Below, one piece after another: positions 25,649 to 31,443 of a stretch of 31,443 nucleotides of DNA; position 1 is the first letter of the stretch; the number at the start of each line of letters is the position of its first letter. The stretch covers positions 1-31,443 of the forward strand of contig JAENXO010000001.1 in NCBI GenBank assembly GCA_016649455.1. Reading direction: 5' to 3'. Position numbers and translations under genes: made by a program. The notes below the pieces were generated by a model that saw only the letters and a program-made list of their open reading frames with translations, did not search any database and had not been told where the DNA came from. Source of the stretch: Gemmatimonadota bacterium (GTDB lineage Bacteria > Gemmatimonadota > Gemmatimonadetes > Palauibacterales > Palauibacteraceae).

Positions 25649-26218
25649 CTAGTGCCAGGTCGCTCCCACGGTGAACAGCAGTAGACTCGCTCCGTCTCCC
25701 TCGGTACCGGTGTACACGAAGTCGAGCGCCGGGGTGAGGAAGAAGTTGCGGGCGAGCTGTAGGTCGTAGCCGAGACCGGCTCCAAGCCCGATGCCGCCGT
25801 GGTCCTCCCGGATAGTGGTGGTCACGTTCCCCACACTGAACTCCGTTTCTGCCGACCGTCCGGCGAATCCGGCCCCGCCCTTCAGGTAGAAGCCGCCGCT
25901 CGGGCTTGGATAGTACAGCGCCGTGAACATCAGGGCGGCGCGGCCGATCGACCACTCGTCCTGGTTCGTTCCCCAGCCGATCATCTCACCGCCGATGAGC
26001 AGTTGCTGACTCAGGCTGCCGCCCATTCGGAGGAAGCCTGCGCCACCGAACTTGGAGTCGCCATCCCAGGCATCGTCTCCAAAGGCCGTACCTCCTCCGA
26101 AGCCGAAGCTGATCCAGAACCCGTCGTGAACGGCCGTTCGCTGGGCAGCGGCTGGAGCCGCGAGGAGAAGTACCAGAGCCCCTGACGTGATCATGCGCCC
26201 GAAAACCCGATTCAGCAT
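25649..26218 (-). CDS. Outer-membrane beta-barrel protein
   Basis: The real start is ATG 26218, with GGGAG 8 nt upstream and a signal peptide directly behind it (ITSGALVLLLAAPAAA-QR); the frame is open to 26338 but that part is unlike coding sequence. The mature 165 or so residues alternate polar and hydrophobic residues with Gly-rich turns: FWISFGFGGGTAFGDD, GLGAGLGYDLQLARNFFLTPALDFVYTG and a final LLLFTVGATWH strand. This fits an eight-stranded OmpA/OmpW-size porin-like barrel of unknown function. It is the first gene of a minus-strand group with the two serine hydrolases. Confidence 0.85.
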   Translation of the reverse strand: MLNRVFGRMITSGALVLLLAAPAAAQRTAVHDGFWISFGFGGGTAFGDDAWDGDSKFGGAGFLRMGGSLSQQLLIGGEMIGWGTNQDEWSIGRAALMFTALYYPSPSGGFYLKGGAGFAGRSAETEFSVGNVTTTIREDHGGIGLGAGLGYDLQLARNFFLTPALDFVYTGTEGDGASLLLFTVGATWH

Positions 26219-26260
26219 GGTTCCGCTCCCAATTCGAGACAGGGTCTTGCGCGTGAGAGA

Positions 26261-26288
26261 AGATATCGAACAAAAGCGGAGATATCGA
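26261..26288. repeat. Direct repeat in front of the barrel gene
   Basis: AGATATCGA occurs at 26261-26269 and 26280-26288 (19-nt period), 43 nt upstream of the barrel start codon on the minus strand. Each copy contains the palindrome GATATC. The position suits an activator or repressor site. No convincing -35/-10 pair was found with it. Confidence 0.5.
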
Positions 26289-26378
26289 CCGGTTGACGGA
26301 CGGATGACGGCCCTCGGAGACGTGATCTTGAAGAGCACGTGCGGACCGTCTTTCCCGAATCCGCCCTGTGACCCGGTA

Positions 26379-26408
26379 TTGGCCGATGTAGCTACATGAC
26401 GCTACATT
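26379..26408 (+). promoter_or_regulatory. Toxin-antitoxin promoter with palindromic operator
   Basis: TTGGCC (26379-26384) and TACATT (26403-26408) are 18 nt apart. The spacer holds the perfect 12-nt palindrome ATGTAGCTACAT (26386-26397). Its half GCTACAT recurs at 26401-26407, exactly one helical turn (10 nt) on and overlapping the -10. This is the usual layout for autorepression by a Phd-type antitoxin. The -10 ends 6 nt before the antitoxin ATG, so the mRNA is probably leaderless. Confidence 0.7.
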
Positions 26409-26414
26409 GTCCGC

Positions 26415-26705
26415 ATGAAAGCCGTGGGAATACGAGAATTGAAGAACCGCCTCAGCGAGTACATCCGCCTCGTACGGGCCGGCGAGACGGTCCTGGTGAC
26501 AGATCGCGGCGTGGTGGTGGCCGAGCTGCGGCCGCCCGGCACGCCGACGGCGGAAGACTCGCATCCCCTGCTGACCATGGCTGTGCGAGAAGGGCGGGCC
26601 CGGGCCGGTGCGCCAAACCGACCGGATCTGTATCCCGAGCTGGCAAAGGTCCTTCCCGAAGGCACCGCGCTTCGGTGGCTCGACGAATCCCGGGCCGACC
26701 GGTGA
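26415..26705 (+). CDS. Type II antitoxin, Phd/YefM family
   Basis: A 96-residue protein. The N-terminal DNA-binding half is typical: MKAVGIRELKNRLSEYIRLV, then GETVLVTDRGVVVAELRPP. The C-terminal half (about 55-96) is the toxin-neutralising tail. It forms a dimer that binds its own promoter; the palindrome just upstream is the likely site. No ribosome-binding site precedes the ATG. The stop codon overlaps the toxin start (GTGA), giving translational coupling. Confidence 0.93.
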   Translation: MKAVGIRELKNRLSEYIRLVRAGETVLVTDRGVVVAELRPPGTPTAEDSHPLLTMAVREGRARAGAPNRPDLYPELAKVLPEGTALRWLDESRADR

Positions 26706-27130
26706 TTCTCTACGCTGAATCCAGCGCCGTCCTGGCCTGGCTGCTTGCCCAGGAGCACGCCGCCGAGGTCGGCAACATCCTTGCCGAAGCCGAGCTCATC
26801 CTGTCGTCCGACCTCACGCTGCTGGAGTGTGAGCGCGTGCTGGTGCGCGGGAGCGCGACGGGCGAACTGTCAGAGGGTGAGGTGACGAATCGGCAGGTGA
26901 TCCTTCGAACCGCCGCACAGCACTGGATGCTGCTGGGATTCACACCTGCCGTCATCGAGCGCGCTCAGCGGCCCTTTCCGAACGAGCCGGTTCGCACCCT
27001 GGATGCACTGCACCTGGCGTTCGCACTCGAGGCGAAGCGGATCATACCGGAAGTCAGGCTTCTGAGCCTGGATCGACGTATTTGGGAGACGGCGCGTCAG
27101 CTGGGGCTGGAGCTCACTCCTCAACAATAG
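26702..27130 (+). CDS. vapC: PIN-domain toxin (VapC family)
   Basis: A 142-residue PIN-domain ribonuclease. The acidic metal-binding residues are Glu6 (ILYAESSAVLAWLL), Glu42 (TLLECERVL), Asp101 (RTLDALHLA) and Asp124 (LLSLDRRIWE). Glu at the first position in place of Asp is common in this YAESSAVL subgroup. The GTG start at 26702 overlaps the antitoxin stop by 4 nt; the longer open frame upstream lies over the antitoxin gene and is not coding. VapC toxins cleave specific tRNA or rRNA sites when unbound. The last 17 nt overlap the 3' end of the convergent TetR gene. Confidence 0.92.
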   Translation: MILYAESSAVLAWLLAQEHAAEVGNILAEAELILSSDLTLLECERVLVRGSATGELSEGEVTNRQVILRTAAQHWMLLGFTPAVIERAQRPFPNEPVRTLDALHLAFALEAKRIIPEVRLLSLDRRIWETARQLGLELTPQQ

Positions 27131-27704
27131 CGCTCGAAGCCATCCACTGCCCGGCGGCCACGTCCGCCACGAGCCCGACCATGAGCTCCACTGCCTCCGT
27201 ATCCGACAGCCCGTGGTCGGTCAGGGAGCGCCAGGTGTAGAAGCCGAGGGCATGGCCGACCCCGGCACGCACCAGTCGCTGGGAGTCGCTGCTCACACCC
27301 CACCCGGCCGAAAGTCCTCCGGCTACCTCCCGCATGTATTCCCACAACGGCTTCATCACCTCAGCGAGTTCCGGCATCTCGGACTCGTCCCGCAGGATAC
27401 TCGCCAGCATCGGGGCGCCACCCCGGAAGAAGTCGTAGAGCCCCCTCAACGCCGTTTCCAGTCGGTCGCGGGGATCCCCGATGCCGGTCCATGTCGCCGG
27501 ATCGGGTAGAGGATGGTCCTCGAACCAGTGGGAGGAGCATGCGCCAAGCAACGCCCGGTCGTCGGGAAAGTGCCGATAGACGGTGAGCCGCTGGACTCCA
27601 GCCCGCTCCGCGATCGCCGTGACCGTAGTGGCCACCGGGCCGATCTCCTCGTGCAGATCGACGACGGCCTCCACGATGCGTTGCCTCGTATCGTTCACGC
27701 CCAT
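27114..27704 (-). CDS. TetR-family transcriptional regulator
   Basis: A 196-residue regulator with start at ATG 27704. Residues about 5-50 are the TetR HTH: TRQRIVEAVVDLHEEIGPVATTVTAIAERAGVQ followed by RLTVYRHFPDDRALL. The C-terminal helices (about 60-190) would bind a small ligand. The ATG is 6 nt after a TATGTT -10 box with TTGTCA 16 nt further up, and no ribosome-binding site is present, suggesting a leaderless mRNA. Two copies of a GTGAACA/TGTTCAC-type inverted repeat lie upstream, one over its own promoter. It is divergent from the lipoprotein/peroxidase operon and probably represses both. Confidence 0.92.
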   Translation of the reverse strand: MGVNDTRQRIVEAVVDLHEEIGPVATTVTAIAERAGVQRLTVYRHFPDDRALLGACSSHWFEDHPLPDPATWTGIGDPRDRLETALRGLYDFFRGGAPMLASILRDESEMPELAEVMKPLWEYMREVAGGLSAGWGVSSDSQRLVRAGVGHALGFYTWRSLTDHGLSDTEAVELMVGLVADVAAGQWMASSAIVEE

Positions 27705-27707
27705 GTT

Positions 27708-27725
27708 GTGAACATATCTGTTTAC
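27708..27725. promoter_or_regulatory. Operator copy 1 (TetR autoregulation)
   Basis: GTGAACA-N4-TGTTTAC, one mismatch from a perfect inverted repeat. It starts 4 nt upstream of the TetR ATG and covers its -10 box (27711-27716). It matches copy 2 in both arms (13 of 14 arm bases) and in spacer length. Confidence 0.75.
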
Positions 27726-27738
27726 TCGCACTTGACAA
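27711..27738 (-). promoter_or_regulatory. TetR-gene promoter
   Basis: TTGTCA (27738-27733) and TATGTT (27716-27711) with a 16-nt spacer on the minus strand. The expected transcription start coincides with the ATG at 27704. Confidence 0.6.
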
Positions 27739-27741
27739 GTC

Positions 27742-27772
27742 TTGCCAGTATGGGCGACAGTGGACTTATGCT
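27742..27772 (+). promoter_or_regulatory. Candidate promoter of the lipoprotein/peroxidase operon
   Basis: TTGCCA (27742-27747) and TATGCT (27767-27772) with a 19-nt spacer, longer than ideal. A perfect TTGACA at 27732 has no suitable -10. Operator copy 2 lies immediately downstream, over the expected transcription start. Confidence 0.45.
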
Positions 27773-27773
27773 A

Positions 27774-27791
27774 GTGAACATTACTGTTCAC
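27774..27791. promoter_or_regulatory. Operator copy 2
   Basis: GTGAACA-N4-TGTTCAC, a perfect 7-bp inverted repeat with spacer TTAC. It is 66 nt from copy 1 in the same divergent intergenic region and 57 nt before the start codon of the lipoprotein gene. Confidence 0.75.
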
Positions 27792-27847
27792 CACCACGTC
27801 GCACCTGCGCCGTGAGTCATGCCGGAACTGTCTGACAGGAGCGAGCG

Positions 27848-28774
27848 ATGCACGGCGAGAAGATGCGCAGCAAGGCGGGGCCTGGCAGCATGCCGAGTCA
27901 CATTCCTTATCTGGTCCTGGTGCTCGTCGCGATGGTCGCGGCAGTCACCCTGCAGTCCTGTTCGCCGGGAGAGGCCTCTGAGCCGGATCCGTACCAGGGC
28001 GATTCGGCCGAACTCGGCACCGGGACCGTGAGCACGTACGTCCAGACGGATGCTGCGGGCGAGATCAAGTCGATCGGGGTGCGTCTCTCAGCGGCGGCCC
28101 TCGAGAGCTTCCCGCTCGAGCTCGATGGAACGGCTCCGTGCTTCGACGTCGATGGGGACGGCACCGAGGATCCGCATACCGAGTGCTTCATGATGCTGCG
28201 TCGGGATCTCGACCTGCCGAGTGCGACAGCGCAGGCCATGGCCCCGTTCGGGTACGTGCAGTTCAACTACAATCCGCACGGCCATCCTGCGCCGGCACCA
28301 CCCGTGTACGCGAAACCGCACTTCGACTTCCACTTCTATCTCGTCGGCCTGGACGACGTGAAGGAAATCCGAACCGGCACGTGCGGATTCTTCATCGATT
28401 GCGATGTGTACGAGACGGCGCGCATTCCTGTACCGGACAGATACATGCCGCCGGCCTACATCGAGGTGGGAGCGGCAGCCGGGGAAGAGGGCAATCACCT
28501 GCTGCTCTCCACGGCGCCCGAACTGGGTGATCCGCCCGCAGACTTCACGCAGACCTTCATCTTCGGCTCATATGACGGGCACATCATCTTCTACGAGCCG
28601 ATGATCGCCGTATCCGTGTTCATTGAAAGCCTGGACGAATGTCACGAAATCGCGCGGCCGACAGCCTGGGAAGTCGCGGGGCCGTATCCGACGCAATACT
28701 GCATGCGCTACCTGCCGGGGGAAGAGGCGTATACGGTGTCGCTGGAGTCGTTTGTCCGACGGGAGGCCAACTGA
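27848..28774 (+). CDS. Lipoprotein of unknown function with His-rich PHFDFHFY motif (possibly DUF5602-like)
   Basis: A 308-residue exported protein. The hydrophobic segment YLVLVLVAMVAAVTLQS ends at a probable lipidated Cys38. The mature part contains FGYVQFNYNPHGHPAPAPP and KPHFDFHFYLVGLDDV, a histidine-rich pair resembling the DUF5602/TTHB210-type proteins (assignment from memory, tentative). Several cysteines (CFDVDGDG, TGTCGFFIDC, ESLDECHE) could form disulfides. The start at 27848 has AGGAG 6 nt upstream. The His cluster could bind a metal. It is 3 nt from the peroxidase-like gene and behind operator copy 2, so it is likely under TetR control. Confidence 0.75.
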   Translation: MHGEKMRSKAGPGSMPSHIPYLVLVLVAMVAAVTLQSCSPGEASEPDPYQGDSAELGTGTVSTYVQTDAAGEIKSIGVRLSAAALESFPLELDGTAPCFDVDGDGTEDPHTECFMMLRRDLDLPSATAQAMAPFGYVQFNYNPHGHPAPAPPVYAKPHFDFHFYLVGLDDVKEIRTGTCGFFIDCDVYETARIPVPDRYMPPAYIEVGAAAGEEGNHLLLSTAPELGDPPADFTQTFIFGSYDGHIIFYEPMIAVSVFIESLDECHEIARPTAWEVAGPYPTQYCMRYLPGEEAYTVSLESFVRREAN

Positions 28775-28777
28775 CGA

Positions 28778-29356
28778 ATGGCGAACATACTGACGATTGT
28801 ACCGGAACAGGCCAAGGGCGTTCGGAAGCTGTTCTTCCGCTGGGTTCAGCGCCAGTACGGAGGTGTCGTGCCGGGTGTATACCAGGTGCTTGCCGTCGAT
28901 CTCAAGGTGGCTCGACCGGCCGGCGCCCTGTACAACCACCTTCATCTTCGGAAGTCGTCGTCAATCAGCAGACTGCAGCGGGAGATGCTGGCCACCGTGG
29001 TCAACGGCAAGGTGGGTGGAGCCCCCTGACTGGGTCTCCATACGGCGGCGGTTCGCCGCCTTTCCGGCGATGAGCATCTCGGCTTCGAGTTCGCGACGAA
29101 CTGGCCCGAGTATGATCTGGATGACAAGACGCGCGCGTTGCTCAGTTACGCCAGCAAACTCACGGAGTCTCCGAGCTTCGTGGGAGAAGAAGACATCGCG
29201 ACGTTGAGGGAGTGCGGCTGGAGCGAGCGCGAGGTCTGGGAGATCACCGCGCTCGCGTCCTTCTTCAACTTCAGCGGACGGATGGAAGCGGCCTCCGGTC
29301 TGCCGCCGGATGAGATTCCGGAGGATGCCGCGATTGCCGAGGCAGGGGGGAAGTAG
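28778..29356 (+). CDS. AhpD/carboxymuconolactone-decarboxylase-like peroxidase with in-frame TGA (candidate selenoprotein)
   Basis: One frame runs from ATG 28778 to TAG 29356 (193 codons) with a single internal TGA at 29027-29029 (codon 84). Both sides fit one AhpD-like peroxidase-related protein: RLQREMLATVVNG before it and LGLHTAAVRRLSGDE, RALLSYASKLTESPSFVGEED and ITALASFFNFSGRMEAASG after it. With the TGA read as one residue the length is 192, normal for the family. Residue 84 aligns with the second, peroxidatic Cys of the CxxC motif; Glu69 (-15) and His88 (+4) match the catalytic Glu118 and His137 of M. tuberculosis AhpD, and the first Cys is Gly81. A stem-loop follows the TGA. The gene is 3 nt behind the lipoprotein gene. 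The alternative is a nonsense mutation from TGC/TGT; if so this is a pseudogene. Confidence 0.7.
29044..29060 (+). promoter_or_regulatory. Candidate bacterial SECIS stem-loop
   Basis: GGCGGC, loop GGTTC, GCCGCC: a perfect 6-bp stem (7 bp if the loop is GTT). The loop begins 20 nt after the TGA, within the 16-37 nt expected of bacterial SECIS elements, and starts with GGU as in the E. coli fdhF loop. Weak lower pairing (CC 29038-29039 with GG 29066-29067) is possible. GC-rich hairpins arise easily here, so this is supporting evidence only. Confidence 0.5.
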
Positions 29357-29359
29357 ACG

Positions 29360-30511
29360 TCAGGATTTTGGGATCTCCTTCTCCGGATCGATGAACGGCT
29401 TGGGAATCACCGCGGCTCCACGCACATCTCCGTCCGCAACGGTCACCGTCAGCCGGATGCCGAGCTCAGCCATGTCTGCCGGCACCATTGCATACCCGAT
29501 GTTCTTCTCGAGCCGCGGCGAATAGATCGCTGACGTGATGAAGCCCACTTCGGATCCGTCCAGGTGAACAGGCCAGCGGGTCATGTTCAGGTCCAGCGGC
29601 TCGCCGTCGATCTCCACGCCGGCCAGCAGTCGACGGGGTCCCTCGGCCTTGATCCGTTCGAGCGCCGTCCTGCCGATGAAGTCGGCCTCTTGCTCGAGAT
29701 TCACCTGCCAGCCGAGCCCGACCTCGAATGGGTTTGTGTCCAGCGTCATGTCGATACCGTAGTTGAGGATTCCTGCTTCAATACGCCGGATGTCTGAAGG
29801 TCCGGTCGGACCGATGCCGAATTCCCGGCCCGCTTCCATCACCCTCTCCCACAGATCGACTCCGCGGCTCCCGTCGCGCAGGTACAGCTCGTAGCCAACC
29901 TCCCCGGTCCAGCCCGTCCGCGTGACGATCACTGGGATGCCGTCGATCTGCTTCTCGAGGAACCAGTAATACCTGAGATCCCTGATATCATCGCCGAACA
30001 GTCTCGCTACCACCTCCTGCGACCTGGGGCCCTGAACCTGCATTGGCGAGACATCCGGTTCGCAGATCTTCACGTCCAGGCCTGAGTTGAGCGCGACTCC
30101 CTTTGCCCAGAGAAGCACATCGCTGTCGGCCAGAGCGAGCCAGAAGTGGTTCTCGCCGAGGCGAAGCAGCACGGGGTCGTTGATGATACCGCCGTCTTCG
30201 GCCGTGATGATCACGTACTTGCCCTGCCCAACAGCGCACTTCGTCAGGTCTCTCGGGGTGAGCATGTTGGTGAACGTGAAGGCGTCCGGCCCGCTGATCT
30301 CGACCTGGCGCTCGACGCTGACGTCCCAGACTGTCACGTCGTTCAGCAGCTTCCAGTACTCGGCTTCGAGATCACCGTAGCACGTCGGCAAGAACATGTG
30401 GTTGTACACCGTGTAGCGCTGCGCCCCGTATTTCAGCGTCGCCTCGAAGAACGGCGATCTGCGCAGGCGCGCGCCGCGCTGGATGAGCCTCATGTCGAAC
30501 GTGGCGGTCAT
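29360..30511 (-). CDS. GcvT-fold methyltransferase, DmdA-like (aminomethyltransferase family)
   Basis: A 383-residue tetrahydrofolate-binding GcvT-fold protein. It follows DMSP demethylase DmdA closely: RRSPFFEATLKYGAQRYTVYNHMFLP, VWDVSVERQVEISGPDA, GGIINDPVLLRL, ALADSDVLLWAKG, DVKICEPDVSPMQVQGPRS and DTNPFEVGLGW. The C-terminal barrel (about 295-383) is GcvT_C-like (VGFITSAIYSPRLEKNIGYAMV). DmdA moves a methyl group from dimethylsulfoniopropionate to tetrahydrofolate; relatives demethylate glycine betaine derivatives or methoxy-aromatics, so the substrate remains open. AAGGAG lies 6 nt before the ATG. Its stop is 3 nt from that of the convergent peroxidase-like gene. Confidence 0.85.
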   Translation of the reverse strand: MTATFDMRLIQRGARLRRSPFFEATLKYGAQRYTVYNHMFLPTCYGDLEAEYWKLLNDVTVWDVSVERQVEISGPDAFTFTNMLTPRDLTKCAVGQGKYVIITAEDGGIINDPVLLRLGENHFWLALADSDVLLWAKGVALNSGLDVKICEPDVSPMQVQGPRSQEVVARLFGDDIRDLRYYWFLEKQIDGIPVIVTRTGWTGEVGYELYLRDGSRGVDLWERVMEAGREFGIGPTGPSDIRRIEAGILNYGIDMTLDTNPFEVGLGWQVNLEQEADFIGRTALERIKAEGPRRLLAGVEIDGEPLDLNMTRWPVHLDGSEVGFITSAIYSPRLEKNIGYAMVPADMAELGIRLTVTVADGDVRGAAVIPKPFIDPEKEIPKS

Positions 30512-31019
30512 CTGAATCTCCTTGTCGGATCTTCTCTCAAGGCCGTGAGTCGTGCCGTTCGCCCGTGCCGTGTTCGGATCGTGCGAACGGGGACGCCCGC
30601 GCGCAAGAAGAAGGTGCGGAGGGAATCTGAGCGGCGGGCCGTCTCCCCGTCAGGGCAATCCAATCTCGCGGCGCAGTTTCCGGAATCGCCGGTGGTGCCG
30701 CAGGGCGTCGAGATGTGGATACGAGTACTACGTTGGGCAGCCACTGGGCGCGCGCTTGAAACCCAGATTCGAGCATGTCCATCCGGGCGTTGGCGTCTAC
30801 ACGGTGACGGCAGAGTTCAGGTAGCAGACTACCGACAGCCGTGGAAGAGGGCGGCTCAAACGGGTGCCGCCCCACCCGCCTGTCGTGATCACTGCACCGG
30901 GGGACGACACCTCAGCACCCAGACCTTGACTCACCTCCCCGGTTCTGGTTTCCCTTGTTTACATCGAAGCCGGCCAGGAGGCGGGCGCACCCGCTTCGAA
31001 CCACACAGGGGAGACGCAA
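30512..31019. other. 508-nt intergenic region between divergent genes
   Basis: No convincing gene: the frames here are Arg/Gly-rich antisense-type translations without family motifs. It contains a hairpin with GGGCGGC (30849-30855) and GCCGCCC (30866-30872) around a 10-nt loop, and an overlapping CGGGTG/CACCCG alternative (30861-30878). A TTGACT (30926-30931) lies 89 nt before the SnoaL-like gene but has no good -10 partner. The region should hold promoters for both flanking genes. Confidence 0.5.
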
Positions 31020-31415
31020 ATGTCAGGCATCATCCGGAAGGTCATCGAAGAGGTCTGGAACCAGAAGAACCCGGCACTCCTTGACGACATGTTCACTGAA
31101 GACTTCGTCATGCACACGCCGATCGGGAATTTCGAAGGTCCATCCGGCTACCGGCAGATCTATGACACCTACGTGAATGCCTTCTCCGACTGCCAATTTA
31201 CGATCGACGACGAGCTCTCCGCCGGGGACAGAAATGTCGTTCGCTACACGTTCTCTGGAACCCACGACGGCGAGCTGCTGGGCGTGGCGCCGACTGGCAA
31301 GCGCGTGTCGATCAGCGGCATTTCGATCTCTCGGCTGGTCGGCGGAAAGGTCGCTGAGGAGTGGCCGGTGTGGGATCAGATGGGCGTGATGCAGCAGATC
31401 GGAGCAGTTTCCTAG
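31020..31415 (+). CDS. SnoaL-like / ester cyclase-family protein
   Basis: A 131-residue single-domain protein of the NTF2/SnoaL-like fold: VIEEVWNQKNPALLDDMFTEDFVMHTPIGNFEGPSGYRQ at the start, then TIDDELSAGDRNVVRYTFSGTHDGELLGVAPTGKRVSISGISISRLVGGKVAEEWPVWDQ. This is the pattern of the ester cyclase/polyketide-cyclase-like group, whose members are mostly of unknown substrate. It is near full length for the family, with no signal peptide. GGGGAG precedes the ATG by about 7 nt. The next gene lies beyond the window. Confidence 0.9.
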   Translation: MSGIIRKVIEEVWNQKNPALLDDMFTEDFVMHTPIGNFEGPSGYRQIYDTYVNAFSDCQFTIDDELSAGDRNVVRYTFSGTHDGELLGVAPTGKRVSISGISISRLVGGKVAEEWPVWDQMGVMQQIGAVS

Positions 31416-31443
31416 GTTGCAGCCCGCAGTCCTCGCGGTGAGC

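Noticed and set aside
26396..26701. An upstream extension of the VapC frame
   Set aside because: It overlaps the antitoxin gene in another frame, and the PIN domain starts at GTG 26702, which overlaps the antitoxin stop.
29138..29356. A separate 72-codon gene starting at TTG 29138
   Set aside because: It is in the same frame as the preceding 28778-29029 segment and is the C-terminal half of the same AhpD-like protein; no ribosome-binding site.
30146..31084. A 312-codon plus-strand frame
   Set aside because: Antisense to the DmdA-like gene for half its length and Arg-rich in the intergenic part; no motif.

Overview
The window is chromosomal DNA from a high-GC bacterium. It has GTG and TTG starts, many Sec-exported or lipoprotein serine hydrolases and amidohydrolases, a very large hybrid two-component regulator, and a response-regulator/thioredoxin-reductase fusion. 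This mix resembles soil or marine Gemmatimonadota-like bacteria, but the phylum is an inference from gene content. I see no rRNA, tRNA, CRISPR array, insertion sequence or phage gene.

Layout. 1-1923 is the 3' part of a glycoside-hydrolase-like protein. 2015-6416 is an ion-homeostasis block: a winged-helix regulator with a Ca2+/cation antiporter on the minus strand, divergent from a bacterial eRF1-like protein and a CPA2/Kef-type antiporter. 6443-11276 (minus) is a tight four-gene signalling operon in the order degenerate receiver, isochorismatase-type hydrolase, PAS-PAS histidine kinase, receiver/Trx-like/TrxR-like fusion. 11411-15673 (minus) is a 1420-residue one-protein two-component system (propeller, Y_Y_Y, kinase, receiver, AraC). 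15868-21882 (plus) carries an amidohydrolase, an erythromycin-esterase-like lipoprotein, a PDZ membrane protein and a serine hydrolase with an N-terminal PPC-like domain. 21948-26218 (minus) carries an outer-membrane barrel, two serine-hydrolase lipoproteins and a two-repeat exported protein whose signal peptide is out of frame. 26415-27130 is a Phd/PIN toxin-antitoxin pair. 27114-29356 is a TetR regulator divergent from a two-gene operon, with two copies of the same inverted repeat between them. 29360-30511 (minus) is a GcvT/DmdA-like protein and 31020-31415 a SnoaL-like protein.

The most notable observation is at 28778-29356. An AhpD/carboxymuconolactone-decarboxylase-like peroxidase of normal length (192 residues) is interrupted only by one in-frame TGA at 29027-29029. 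That TGA lies exactly where the family has its peroxidatic cysteine, with the catalytic Glu (-15) and His (+4) preserved. A GC-rich stem-loop with a GGUUC loop starts 14 nt after the TGA and fits the bacterial SECIS pattern. It is a strong candidate for a selenoprotein controlled by the adjacent TetR regulator; a single nonsense mutation is the competing explanation.

A second cross-window signal is that three small DNA-binding regulators (winged helix, Phd antitoxin, TetR) each have a TANNNT box 6-7 nt before their ATG and no ribosome-binding site, as expected of leaderless mRNAs whose promoters double as autoregulatory operators.
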